Positions 50,160-63,420 of a stretch of DNA of 64,000 bases are shown in pieces. Each line of letters begins with the position of its first letter. The stretch's first letter is position 1. A model generated the notes under the pieces. The model saw nothing but the letters and a program-made list of their open reading frames with translations. It had not been told where the DNA came from and did not search any database. The DNA is from Paraspadella gotoi (Eukaryota > Chaetognatha): positions 12,556,790 to 12,620,789 of the forward strand of contig CM119269.1 of NCBI GenBank assembly GCA_051294375.1. The letters run 5' to 3'. The position numbers and the translations under genes are program-made.

Positions 50160-50400
50160 CTAATGAAATGGTTTTTCTTTGAGATATGCCCTAAAAAGAA
50201 AATGGTTTTTCTTTGAGATATGCCCTAAAAAAAGGTTTTTCTTTGAGATATGCCCTAAAAAGAAAATGGTTTTGTTTAAGATATTCCCTGAAAAAATGTT
50301 TTTTCTTTGAGATATGCCCTAAAAAAATGGTTTTCTTTAAGATATGCTCTAAAAAGAAATGGTTTTTCTTTGAGATAAGCCCTAAAAAGAAATAACGAGT
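50160..50400. repeat. Tandem repeat, about seven units of 33-36 bases
   Basis: Each unit has TGGTTTTTCTTTGAGATATG then CCCTAAAAA. Copies recur at 53770-54000 and 63035-63265. Confidence 0.92.
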
Positions 50401-50543
50401 ATTAAATTAAAATCTGAGTTTTTAAAACTAGTTTTAAACTTTATTATTCTTTTATTATTCTTTTATTATTCTTTTCGCTAGCAGAGTGATGTAAAAAATA
50501 TTTTTATGATTCTGCCTTCGGTAATAATGTTTCCTTACTTCTT

Positions 50544-50568
50544 NNNNNNNNNNNNNNNNNNNNNNNNN
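50544..50568. other. Assembly gap (25 Ns)
   Basis: A run of exactly 25 Ns. The sequence on its right repeats the sequence on its left from about 47395. Confidence 1.
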
Positions 50569-51511
50569 TGTGTAATAAACGTATATGCTCCACGATATTC
50601 ATGAACTTACTTCGGGCAATCCTAATAATTTAATCTTTCAAAAGCCTTTCGAATTTATTTCAAGAATAGGTTGTTTATTATATTTTTTTTAACAAATCAG
50701 GGCCCTTTTAAAACAAAACAAAAAAATTGATTAAAATCTGAATTTCTGTAATAATTTTGAAATTAAAAATCCTGTCGTTTTCAAACGTTTATAAAACCTT
50801 GTTGCGTGAAGGGGAAGATAAGAATTCTTTGAGCTGGAGCATTCTATGGCGTTTAGTGTACCTAAGGGGGAAAAAGCAAGAAAATGCACCTTATTAAGTG
50901 ATTTATTATTCCATAAACTAGCTTTTATCTATGCCTCCCGAACTTTGGCAAGCTTTATACATACAAACACGTTTTATTTAAAAACGAAATATTAAAAAAT
51001 ATTTATTTCTTTCCTTCAGCGATACACGAAAGAATGTCTTGCCACGTGAGCTCGACAAGTAAAACGTTTTTACTTATATTCCGGAATAAGATTAAATATT
51101 ATATATTATTTATTCCTGGCCGCAGAACATACCATATCATCCCATCGTCAAACTAAAACTATTGTACAACACATATAATTTACTAATTCTTGGAACTTGA
51201 TTCATTTGTACGTGACACGCGTTTCATGGACAGCTCCGTTCTCTCAAAACGACTCACGCATGCGCACTGCGCAGTGCCGCCGCATTCGGCCTTGGCCCTT
51301 TACGTCCCATTCCAGGTCGATGTCCACGATGTATTTCCTTTTTTTCCGGTCATCCTCCTCTTCCTCCTCTGCATAATCTTTCTTTTCCTCCTTCCTCTTC
51401 TCTCTGTCTCTTTAACTAAAACGACAAACCGTTTCGACATTCGAAAAAGAATAAAGTGGTTGAACTTTTCTCACCCCCCTCTTCTTTTCTTTCTTTCTTT
51501 CTTTCCTTTCT

Positions 51512-51551
<40 letters not shown>

Positions 51552-54150
51552 TTTTTCTTTCTTTCTTTCTTCTTCTCTCTTTCTCTTTCTTTCGTTTTTT
51601 TACTTTCTATCTTTTTTTGATCTCTCTCTCTCTCTCTCTCCTCTCTCTCTTCTCGTCCTTCTCTCTCTCTCTCTCTTCTCTCTCTCCTCGTCTCTCTCTC
51701 TCCCCCTCCCCTAAAATCCGCCGCGCGTCCAAATTGAGGTTCCTTATCTTTTTCGTCTCTCGATTCTTACCGTTAGTTTAACGATTAACCGATAGGGAGA
51801 GCGACGGATTTTGCATTGGATTTGGTTGGATCCGAGGAAGAGGGAGGAGAGAGAGAGAAGAGAGAGAGAGAAAGAGAGAGAAGAGAGAGAGAGCGAGAGA
51901 TTGGAGAAGAGAGAGAGAGAGGAAAGAGAGCGAGGGAGAGGGAGGGGAGGGGTAGAGAGCGATTAGAGTAAGAAAGGAGAGAAGAGGCAGGGAGTGAGAA
52001 AGGAAAGGAATAGGAAAGAAAGAGAAGAAAAAAAGAAAGAAAGAAAGAAAGTAAAAGAAAGAAAAAAAGATAAGAAAGACAAGAAAGATAAGATAAGAAA
52101 GGGAAAAAATGTAAAAAATAAAGAAAGAAAGATGCATAAAAACCTTTAATGAGTAAAAACAGACAGAAAAAGAAAAAGCAAGAAAAAGCAGATTTTTTGC
52201 AATGCTAACTTAGCAAGGAGAAAGTTACAGGAGGATGGTGATGCGGAAGAAGCATCTAGGAAGAGGGTAGGCGAGGATGATGCTTTACTTGAACGAGGAA
52301 GTTAGGCTAAGAAGGCAAACCAACTTCCAGTTAAAGAAGACGTTTAAAGACAGAAAGAAGTTAATAAACTAAGATACAAAGTAAGTCGAAGTTCTTAGGG
52401 AGTTGCTTTAAGCAGAGCTCTATAGTAGCAATGTCAATTACGCACGTGACAACTGGAATTGAACGTCATTAGATTCCGACACGTGCGTCGGTTTGGATGA
52501 AGATACAAACCTCAATAAATTCTCTCCATTAATGACCTTGTTATCATCAAGGTTAACAGGATCAGTGGAAATCTATTATTTCAGGGCAAGTAGGCATGGA
52601 ACACTTTACAAGTGGGAAAACAGATCAAGCTGTATAATTTCCTTTGTTAATTATGTTGTAATCGTTAATTATAAATGTACGTAATATAAAGGTACTGATG
52701 CTAGTTGGAAGGGCATGGCATAGGACTACATTGCGCATTATATAGAATTGGAATTTATAAGTACCAGATCTTTAAAACAAGACAGAAAACCAAGCAAAGA
52801 ATAAAGTTTAATGAGAAGCTGATTTACCAAGCAAAATAATAAATTCAGAGCCACGTCGTCCAGAGGATCGAAGTTCGCCTATTGCACGGAATTAGCTCTT
52901 TTAAGTGACAGATCTACAAAAACAAGCCTTGTTTAACCACGGTTGACACCGGAAAAGTGGCCAATAAACCAAACTTAGTTTCACTTTTTCCTAAGACAGA
53001 TACATCTGAAATTTCATTTGGCTTCTGACTCTATCAAAGGATATAAATACAATCTGACACAATGATAATACAAGAATCCCTAAACCACACATTTCCACTT
53101 TATTATTCTTACCGGGGGAAGGCGAATAAAGAGAGATATATTACGAGAAATATATCAAGATTATTTATTCCACGGTTTCTGTCTGAAGACCGCCCAGGAG
53201 GGGAAGAAGGGGGCCAAGTTTGGAAAAAACCAAAACGTTAGGGGGCGCTTTCTTATTTGCTGTTTCTGTTTGCGGCCCAGGGATTCTGGGACAGGAGGAT
53301 GTGTTCATGTGTTTTTTTATTGTTTGTGTTTTTTCGTTTTAATTCGGCGACTTTTCTATCGCTTTGTTTAAAAATTCCAGAGAATCAGAAGTTTGTGTAG
53401 CTGAATTAACGAATTTTTTTTTCTGGGGACCGGTTGGCGTGGTCAGTCTTTGTAGTGCCTTTTTTGTTCTAATATATTTTTTTGTTTTTTTTTCAGTTTG
53501 TTTTGTTTTTGTTTTCGCAGCTTCAGACGCATAAAAAGAGAGAAAAGTTTTCTCTTCCTATAATTTTTTTTGTCGCTTAATGTCGCGAATAGTGTTTCCA
53601 CGAATATTTATAATATTTTATAATATCAGGGGTTATATAATTTACATAACGTCATGTTATATAATTTCTTAGTTTTTCAGGTTGGGTTGGTAGCTGAGAT
53701 CGGAAACTACCAGCTGGTTTAGCGACATGCTTGGCGAAGTCCTTTAGGAGAGATGACGCTTGAGCTAATGAAATGGTTTTTCTTTGAGATATGCCCCTTA
53801 ACAAGAAAATGGTTTTTTCTTGAGATATGCCCTAAAAAAAAGTTTTCTTTGAGATACTGCCCTTAAAAAGAAAATGGTTTTGTTTAAATATTCCTGAAAA
53901 AATGTTTTTTCTTTGAGATATGCCCTAAAAAAATGGTTTCTTTAAGATATGCTCTAAAAAAGAAATGGTTTTTCTTTGAGATAAGCCCTAAAAGAAATAA
54001 CGAGTATTAAATTAAAATCTGAGTTTTTAAAACTAGTTTTAAACTTTATATTCTTTTATTTATTCTTTTATTATTCTTTTCGCTAGCTAGAGTGATGTAA
54101 AAATATTTTTATGATTCTGCCTTCGGTAATAATGTTTCCTTACTTCTTAT
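50569..54150. repeat. Duplicated segment B' (noisy copy)
   Basis: Follows segment B in order but with frequent single-base insertions and deletions, mostly in homopolymers. About 52200-52880 is the most altered part. Confidence 0.9.
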
Positions 54151-54597
54151 AGGTTTTAAAAGGTATTAAAGAACAGGCTATGTCTTTGTGTATAAACAAT
54201 TTTCAAGTTTTTGCATATTTAAGTGCTTTTGTTTTTTTGTTTTGTTTTTTGGTTTTTTCTTTTTTGGCTATATCCTATTGATTTGCGAGGAAGGTACACC
54301 AGAAAATATATTTATAAATTATCACTTTATTGGTGTTAAAAAACAGAAACTGATCAATCAATGCCTGCTCCTTGTTTTTAAAATCATTTTTTAATCACTA
54401 CTAGGTAAACAAAAGAGTGAAATTGTTTTTTACTTTACAATAAAAAAATGTTTTCCGCCCTCCCCCCCCCCCACACAAAAAAAAGGCAGGAAAAAATGGC
54501 TCCCAAAAAAAATCGTTTTTTGCTCTCACCTTTTTTTGTTGTAAAAATGGTAATTTCCTCGCGTTTCTTGAGAATTTATAATTTTTGAGACTTGATC

Positions 54598-54672
54598 GAC
54601 TACAGTTGCGAGTTGCCACCGCAACTAGTTGTGCAGCAACCAGTTGCGATCGGCAACAGCAACCGTTATCCG
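54598..54672. repeat. Dense GTTGC/GCAAC cluster
   Basis: Within 75 bases the pentamers GTTGC and GCAAC alternate about ten times, including the palindrome CAACTAGTTG. Repeated at 63878-63950. Confidence 0.85.
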
Positions 54673-54989
54673 CAGCCCGGCTCTGATTTTCGTCGTGCGT
54701 CGATCCAAATCCTTTTTTTTTAATTCGTCGTCGTCGTCGTCGTTTTTCTTTTTTTTTCTTTTTTTTTTTTGGTTTATATTTATATATTTATTTATATATT
54801 TTCACGTCACCGAGACGAACGAATATAATTTCTCTTTATTTTTTCTTTCGAAGGAGAGGAAGTTGTTGGTTAATTTTTTTTTTAAATCCCGCGTGTGACG
54901 GTTTTGAGATAAAGACCGCGGTCCACAATTCCGCGTCCGTCTGTCTCTCGCCCCCTTTTCCTCTATCTCACGATCTCTCTCTCTCGCTC

Positions 54990-55140
54990 ACTCCGCGAGA
55001 GTCCGAGAGAGAGAATTCGTGGCACGCCCCCTGACGTCGTCCGGAAACGCGGGTGACGTCAAAGGCGACGCGGTCGGGTCACGTGATCATCTGCCGTGCG
55101 GGGGCGTCGTGACTGCAGCGAAATGGGGAGGTGAAGAGTA
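54990..55140. promoter_or_regulatory. CpG-rich promoter-like motif cluster (CRE, E-box, ETS, SP/KLF)
   Basis: Contains a palindromic CRE TGACGTCA (55054-55061), a second TGACGTCG (55032-55039), an ETS-type CCGGAA (55041-55046), a CACGCCCC box (55024-55031) and TCACGTGA (55079-55086). It would suit the 5' end of the minus-strand synaptotagmin gene, but no first exon was found. Confidence 0.5.
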
Positions 55141-55568
55141 ATCGGGGTCGTGAGTGTTGAAAAAAATTAGATTTACGGGGAAAAGGAAATGAGACCTTAA
55201 ATTATTAACGTAATTAAATAATTATGAGTGACAATCAAAACAATAACCTTAAATAACGAAAAAGATAAAGAATAAATATATTTAAATCATTGATATTATC
55301 AGTAAAAAAAAATTGCATTCAAACACCCGCGGCATTTTAAAATACTTCAAATAATGCTGTTTCGTTTTATTCATACGATACTCAACTTTATTTCATTTTA
55401 TAATTGGCATCAGCGCTGGTCTCTTAATATCCGCCAAAATCTTTTGTTTTTGAGAAATAATTTTTTTAATTTTCGATTTCGAGAAAAATGCGAAAAAATG
55501 ATAGCCATTTGAGAACAATCACGGATACCGAATTTAATAAACATATGAATGAAGATAGGTATCGAAGG

Positions 55569-55668
<100 letters not shown>

Positions 55669-56174
55669 AAGAAAGAAAGAAAAAACGAAAGAGGGAAAGA
55701 AAGAAAGAAAAAAAGAAGGATGAAAGAAAAAAAGGAGAAAAAGAGAACTTTCTTGAGCAGCCTCTTAAAAAGCCGATCGAATTTTTCTTATCTGTTAAAT
55801 TGTTGACAAAATTTGAGATTTGGAATTCGCGATTCGAGCCTCAGAAATTCAGAGTAGAAGATATGAAGTCAAAAGAAATCAATAAATAAATATGAAAAAA
55901 AATACGATGCTATTCAAAAAAGATGATTAGTTTACTTTAAAAACTTGATTAAGTTACCAATCAAACCTTTTTACCAATAATCAACTTAAAAAAAGAAATA
56001 ATTTTGCTGCAGAAGCTAAAACGCGGTTGTCATCTTCCTTGACTGAAGCCAGTAACCGTGAACACTGAAATGCAGAAACAACAATCCATGCTCCACTGTC
56101 GTTCTCAAAGGTTAAGCGAGGCGAAGTTCCTGAGAAGAACATTTTACTTCGTCACAAAAAATTCGTCACCGATG

Positions 56175-59100
56175 GTAAAACTTAAATTTGTCTAGTTTAT
56201 TCTGAAAAATTTGTTCACGAAATTTATGAATCGGGAAGCTTCGAATACAGTAATATAACGAAATGCTTAATGTAAATATCCAAATACATAAATACTCGAT
56301 GAGTGCGTTTGAGGCAAAGGCACGCAGATGCCATGAAGTCGAGCGAGGATGACTCTACCAGCATTCTCTCCTTCTCGTCTCTCACCCCACCCCCGCCTCT
56401 CCCCACATTTTCTCCTATCCCCCCCCACTCCCAACCCCCCTCTCCCTCCCTCTCTCCCCTCCACCATCCCTTATCACTGACTCACTCTCTCTCTCAGCTC
56501 CTTCACCACCCTATCACCTCCACCACTCTACTTCTCCCCACTTCACTTCACGCCTTCCTTACCCCACCTATACTTCACTCTATACCACCTCCTTACTCTT
56601 GTTATCCTTCCCTCATCACATCCAATTCCCTGTCCCTCTTTATCTTTCTCATTTCTCTCATCCTTCCCGCTCGTACTCCTACTATCCATCACTTCACCCA
56701 TGCTTTTGTCTCCCTTTTTCCTTCTTCATCTCCCCTTTCATATCCAACCCTCCCCTCTATATCTTTTTTACTTTATTAGTCATCTTCTCTTCCACTTCTA
56801 CCAGTCTTTTCTTTTTGTTACTACATTCTTTTATATTCTTCTTATCACCTTTTTTTATTTTTGTAATTTTACCTAAGTTTAATACTATATTTATTGTATT
56901 TTAATTTTCTCTTTTCCATGACTGACCATACACATACTAATTAAATATAAAGTACAATAAAACAATTGTAAAATATAATTAATTAAAAATTATTAAAGTA
57001 CTTTCTATTAGCTTAAAATATTAATTCATAAACTTTTTAATTTTTTTTAATAATCAAAAACATATCATCTGTTTTTTTTTTTTTTTTTAGGATTTAAATT
57101 TTTTATAATTATTATTTCAATTAATTAATTTTACTTTAATAATTTTCTTTAATTAGTTATATATGAGATAGAGAAGATAGTGGAGAATGAAAATTATAGA
57201 TAGTGAAATATATATAAATACAGAGATATGTTAAGTCAGCAGTCTCAGCTAAACCAATACAATACACTTTACTCTGTTCCATCGCGTGAAAAGTGTCGCA
57301 TCGTTCTGCTTCTCTCCAACTTAACACTATCACTCTCTCCACATCTTCTCATTCAATCTCTCTCGTGCGTCTCTGCTCCTAACATCATCTCATATCAATC
57401 TATTTCTACGTCACTCGTCATCTCATCTCTCTCTTCATCTACGTCTTCTCTCTCCACTCACCTGACTATCAGTTCTTACCTTGACATATTAATTTAGAAT
57501 AGATTGCTCCAAGACGCTACAGGGATCCTATGTGCGAAGAGCTTTACGCGACGCTTCTTCCGGCGTCGGTCGTCGTCTAATCCCATCGCACGGCGCCGCG
57601 AGCGCCATCCGCTCTCCACCTCTAGTCGAAACATACAAGATGAGAGAAACGGTGAATCCGGTGAACTGATGTAAAAAACATGGCGGTTCATACGGAGTTT
57701 TTGATGGTCATATTCACACCGCCTCACGTCACACAAGTTCAGTATCAGACCAACCCATCCCATTGCGACTTACAAAGAGAGATGACCACGCAACCACACA
57801 CCCAGGGTCGTTATGATGATTCATCACAACAGTCATTCTTACACGACTTCCCTCTGCGTTGGAAAGCGAGACCGTCCAAATGGCATCACAAGCAAACACG
57901 GCTAGATCTAAGCATTACCAACTATCTTCTTAATATTCCCCATATCTATCCCTCGATCGGATGAATCTTAAGCGCAGAAGGATTTACATAAAACGCAAGA
58001 GAGGTGACTTGTAAAAAGTGGGTGAGGAATTACCCACGCATTCTCAACTGGAAGCAAGGAATCGCGAGTTCCTTCGATACTGATATCAAATACGCCTCGA
58101 GTTGCAGACGAAAGCGCGACCACTGTTCGCTTATTCTCGTATCAGAGAGGCCAAGAAAGAAACGTAATTGTGATTACACAGTAAGATTTGATTGCCAGAT
58201 TGACCGCATTAAGCGTAGTAAACATTTCCTATAGCTTCACACTTTAATAAAATCTCAAAGTGAGGACGAACAACCTTATACTTATGAGAAGGCATTTATG
58301 TATACCAATTTATAATAATTTTACAATTTACGCCAGTAGGACCATATTCGTATACTATATGAACCCATAAACTTTAAAGATTACAAAAACAGTTTCTAAG
58401 ATTTTTTTGCAGCTTATGGCATCGTCTAAAAGTTGATTAAACAAGAAATACAACTCTTTTGTGAAAAATTCCTTCATTATAAGTGGGATCCAAATTAGAA
58501 ACAAGCTATATTAAACTGAACAATTAAACTTTTTATATATAATATAGTTTTTTTAATTTTAACCACTTAATTGAAAGAATTTTTAAAAATGAATTATATT
58601 TTTCTTTCAATCAACTTTTGACGAGGAGATTCAATGCTGCAATCAAAATTAAGAAATCCCTATTGAAATTTTACGTAGTTTATAAGGAGAAGTACTATAT
58701 TACCTTAAGATAGCCTACATGCAAAAATTAAAAACATAAAATTAATTTTTTACAAAATAATGTTCACTGATGGGTATGTTGTGCAGTAATTGTCACTTTT
58801 AGAATTTTCGTGATGTATTCTGCACTACGCTACGAGCCATTGATCACCTGACCGGTGGAACGGGTGGCCAGGGATGGGGAACCCTGAATTACTCTTCACC
58901 GGTCGGAGAGGATGGCCACTCTGCACCACTGTTGGTCCAAAGCTCTAGAACACCAGCTGTCGACCACCATGAATACATCTTACCGTGAAGGGAGGTGGCC
59001 AGGGAAGGGGGACACTGATCACTAACGCGTGGAATAAGCGTGGCCAGGGAAGGGGGGGACCACTGATCTCTACCCGGTGTAGAGCGTGGCCAGGAAGGGG

Positions 59101-60235
59101 GGTCTCCACCAAATCTGACCCCGATGATCGCTCTACCTCCATCGAATCTCAGTATGGTTCAGGTCCGTACGGGGATAAACTGTAAAGAATATTAACACTT
59201 TAACTTATGGCTTTGCTTTATTCAACAAGATTTCAGCAAATGTCTGCCCAGATCATTACACAGCTTATTAATAATTTTATTATTAATTCAGTTACTTAAC
59301 TTAATCTCAGGAATTAATTAATTTAATTTCATTCGAAATGTTTGGTTTTTAGGTCTTTTTAAGTCACTGACGACGACAATAAAATGCCGATAACGATTGA
59401 GCTTAGTTGATTGACTGATTAAATGATTAATTAATTGATCAAATAAAAATTGATTGATTGAATAGATTTAATTAATAGATAAATAAATTTATTTATTAAA
59501 TTAAGATGATGAAAATACTGATAGATTGTTATTAATTGATCATGAAATCATTTTGATATTCTATGCATTTTTTAAAAAAAAAAAAAAAGCATCATTGTAA
59601 AGTTTGTTTCCTTAAATATTCACTAGGATCATCGAATATCCACTTATAATCTACTTAATAAAAAAATTAATATAGCCCTCATATGATATTCCACATGAGT
59701 GACATATTATGGACAACAAGTTCAGATAAGCAATGCATTTAATTTTAACAAGCGTATAAACAATAAAAGCAATAATCTCCATTAAGTTGATACAAGGTAT
59801 TTCAAGGTCAATTTTGACCAATAACATTTTCACAAACGGGAGTCATCGACGGAACGTCAGTTAGTTAAAGTTTCAAGTCTGTTATACAAATTGCAATGTC
59901 TAATAGCCTCATTGTAATTGCGTCAAATATGAACATATTTTTTGTTTTTAACATATTTTTCTTGCCGATACCATACTTAAACTCATCACACATTCTCCAA
60001 CAAATTTAATTCCAATCCATCCATCCAATCTACGAATAATTGGATGGAACGGTCGGACGGACAACCGGACGGACGAACGGACGGACGTTACATTGGTTTC
60101 TTTTTTCATAATTTACTCATAATTCGGTGTCCTGAATATGATATCAGTGGAAATGCCCGACAGATGCATGTGCGGACGACGGACCGACAAAGTGGATTAT
60201 AGAGCGGCGATCTAAAAATTAAATCTTGTTAAATG
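56175..60235. repeat. Duplicated segment A' (noisy copy)
   Basis: Follows segment A, but with scattered insertions, a degraded CT-rich stretch (56390-56780) and about 620 bases at 58220-58840 that A lacks. Confidence 0.85.
57483..57627 (-). pseudogene. Broken copy of the synaptotagmin candidate N-terminal exon
   Basis: Recognisable match to 45562-45697 with several single-base insertions and a replaced middle part, so no frame stays open. The error style suggests bad sequence rather than natural decay. Confidence 0.75.
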
Positions 60236-61064
60236 ATGTGTAATAAACGTATATGCTTACACGTATTCATGAACTTACTCGCGCAACCTAATAATAATCT
60301 CAAAGCCTTTCGATATTTCAAGAATAGTTGTTTATATATATTTTTTTTAAATCAGGGCTTAAAACAACAAAAAAATGATTAAAATCTGAATTCTGTAATA
60401 ATTTTGAATTAAAAATCTGTCGTTTCAAACGTTTATAAAACCTGTTGGTGAAGGGAAGATAAGAATTCTGATGCTGGAGGCATTCTGATGGCGTTAAGTG
60501 TACCTAAGGGGAAAAGCAAGAAATGCACTTATTAAGTTATTTATTAATCCATAAACTAGCTTTATCTTGCTCCCGACTTTGGCAAGCTATACATACAAAC
60601 ACGTTTTAAACGAAATTAAAAAATATTATTTCTTTCCTTCAGCGTACACGAAAGAATGTCTTGCCACACGTGAGCTCGACAAGTAAACTATTTACATAAT
60701 TCCGGAATAAGATTAAATTTATATATTATTTATCCTGGCCCAGAAAAACCATTCATCCATACTCCCTCGTCAAACATATAAATTTACTAATTCTTGGAAC
60801 TTGATTCATTGTACGATGCACAGCGTTTGACAGCTTCCGTTCAAAACGACTCACGCATGCGCACTGCGCAGTGCCGCATTCGGCCTTGGCCCCTACGTCC
60901 CATTCCGGTCGATGCCACGAGTATTTCTTTTTTTCCGGTCATCCTCCTCTTCCTCCTCTGCATACTTTTTCTTTCCTCCTTCCTCTTCTCTCTGTCTCCT
61001 TCTAAAACAAAACGTTCGACATTCGAAGAATAAAGGTTGAACTTTCTCACCCCCTCTTCTTTCT

Positions 61065-61096
<32 letters not shown>

Positions 61097-61191
61097 TTTT
61101 CTTTCTTTCTTTCTTTCTTTCTGTTTCTTTCTTACTCTACTTTTCTTTCTTTCTTTCTTTCTTTCGTTTTTTTTCTTTCTATCTTTTTTGA

Positions 61192-61232
<41 letters not shown>

Positions 61233-61237
61233 CCCCT

Positions 61238-61274
<37 letters not shown>

Positions 61275-63420
61275 CCCCTCCCCTAAAATCCGGCGTCCAA
61301 ATTGAGTTCCTTATTTTTTCGTCTCTCGATTCTCCGTTAGTTAACGATTAACCTGATAGCGAGTAGAGCGGAACGACGGATTTTGATTGGATTGGTTGGA
61401 TCGAGAGGAGAGAGAGAGAGAGAGCAGAGAGAGAAGAGAGAGAGAGAGAGAGTAGGAAGGGAGAGAGAGAGAGGAGACTCTCGTGAGATAGGGCAGTGAT
61501 GAGAAGGATGATGCGACGAGTAGGAGAGAGAGAGAGAGAGAGGAGAGGGAGGGGGAGGAGGAGGAGAGAGGGAGGCAGGGAGGGAGGGTAGAGAGCGATT
61601 AGAGTAAGAGAGGGAGAAGAAGGCAGGAGAGTGAGAAAGAAAGTAAAAAGTAAAGAAAGAAAAGAAAGAAAGAAAGAAAGTAAAAGAAAGAAAGAAAAGA
61701 AAGAAAGCATGAAAGATAAGAAAGACAGGGAAAAAATCAAAAAAAAAAAAATAAAGAAAGAAAGATGGCGATAAAAAACCTTACATGAGTAATAAATCAG
61801 ACAGAAAAAGAAAAAGCAAGAAAAGCGAGATGCTCTTTTTTGGCCAAATCAGCTGACGATTGCAAGAGAAGCAAAGAGAAAGAGATTCAACAAGGGAGGA
61901 GGAGTGAATCGCGAGAAAGAGAACCGCTGCGATGGAAGAGGGGGCGTAGGGGGGCAGTAGGAATGGATGACCTTTACATGAAACGAAGGAAGTTAAAGAG
62001 GAGCTGAAGTGGAAGGGCAAAACTAAAATGCGATTATAAAGAATTGAGAATAAACACGATTTAAAAGAACAAGACAAGAAAAAAAAAAGAATAAATTTAA
62101 TGAAAGAAGCTAGAAAGGAAATTAAAAGTAAAAGTAAGTTCAGGAAATCCCCGTTCCATGAGGTAAGTTCCCGCTTCTATAGCAGGAATTTATGCTCTTT
62201 TAAGCAGGTGAAGATTAAAAAAAAAGTTTTTTTACAATATTCAACGCATCGTGTTGACAGCCTGGTAAAAGGTTGGCCAATAAACCAAACTTAGTTCACT
62301 TCCAAGAAGATACATCTGAAATTCCATTTGGCTTAACTGACTCTATTCAAGGCGACATAATAGAGCAATTGACACAAAGATAATACAAGAATCCCTAAAC
62401 ACACATCACTTTATTATTCTTACCGGGGGAAGGGAATAAAGAGAGATATATTACGAGAAATATATCATGATTATTTATTCCACGGTTTCTGTCTGAAGAC
62501 CGCAGAGGAAGGAAGCAAGTTTGAAACCAACGTTCAGGCGTCTATTTTGCGTTTTGTTGCGGCCCAGGGATTCTGGGGACAGGGAGGATGTGTTCATGTG
62601 TTTTTTTTTTTTGTTTGTGTTTTCGTTTTAATTCGGCCGACTTTTTATCGCTTTGTTTAAAAATATCCAGAGAATCAGAAGTTTGTGTAGCTGAATTCAC
62701 GATTTTTTTTTCTGGGGACGTTGGCGTGGTCAGTCTTGTAGTGCCTTTTTGTTTATATAATTTTTTTTTTTTTTCGTTTAGTTTGTTTTTCTTTTCGCAG
62801 CTTCAGACGATAAAAAGAGAGAAAAGTGTTTCTTCCTAATTTTTTTGTCGCTTATGTCGCGAATAGTGTCTTCCACGAATATTTATAATATTATATATAG
62901 GGTTATATAATTTACATAACGTCATGTATATAATTTCTTAGTTTTTCAGGTTGGGTTGTTAGCGAGATCGGAACTACCAAGCTGGTTTAGCGAATGCCTT
63001 GGCGAGTCCTTAGGAGAGTGACGCTTGAGCTAATGAAATGGTTTTTCTTTGAGATATGCCCTAAAAAGAAAATGGTTTTTTCTTTGAGATATGCCCTAAA
63101 AAAAAGGTTTTTCTTTGAGATATGCCCTAAAAAGAAAATGGTTTTTGTTTAAGATATTCCCTGAAAAAATGTTTTTTCTTTGAGATATGCCCTAAAAAAA
63201 TGGTTTTCTTTAAAGATATGCTCTAAAAAGAAATGGTTTTTCTTTGAGGTAAGCCCTAAAAGAAATAACGAGTATTAAATTAAAATCTGAGTTTTTTAAA
63301 CTAGTTTTAAACTTTATTATTATTTTATTATTCTTTTATTATTCTTTTCGCTAGCGGAGTGATGTAAAAAATATTTTTATGATTCTGCCTTCGGTAATAA
63401 TGTTTCCTTACTTCTTATAT
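60235..63420. repeat. Duplicated segment B''
   Basis: Third copy of segment B, closer to copy 1 than B' is except in the simple repeats near 61350-61600. Confidence 0.9.

Larger units (their letters stand above)
47395..50543. repeat. Duplicated segment B (copy 1)
   Basis: Three copies of this segment are in the window: here, 50569-54150 (noisiest) and about 60235-63420. It runs from an AT-rich start through an NRF-1-like site, a polypyrimidine/polypurine pair and a TTTGAGATATGCCC tandem repeat. Confidence 0.92.
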
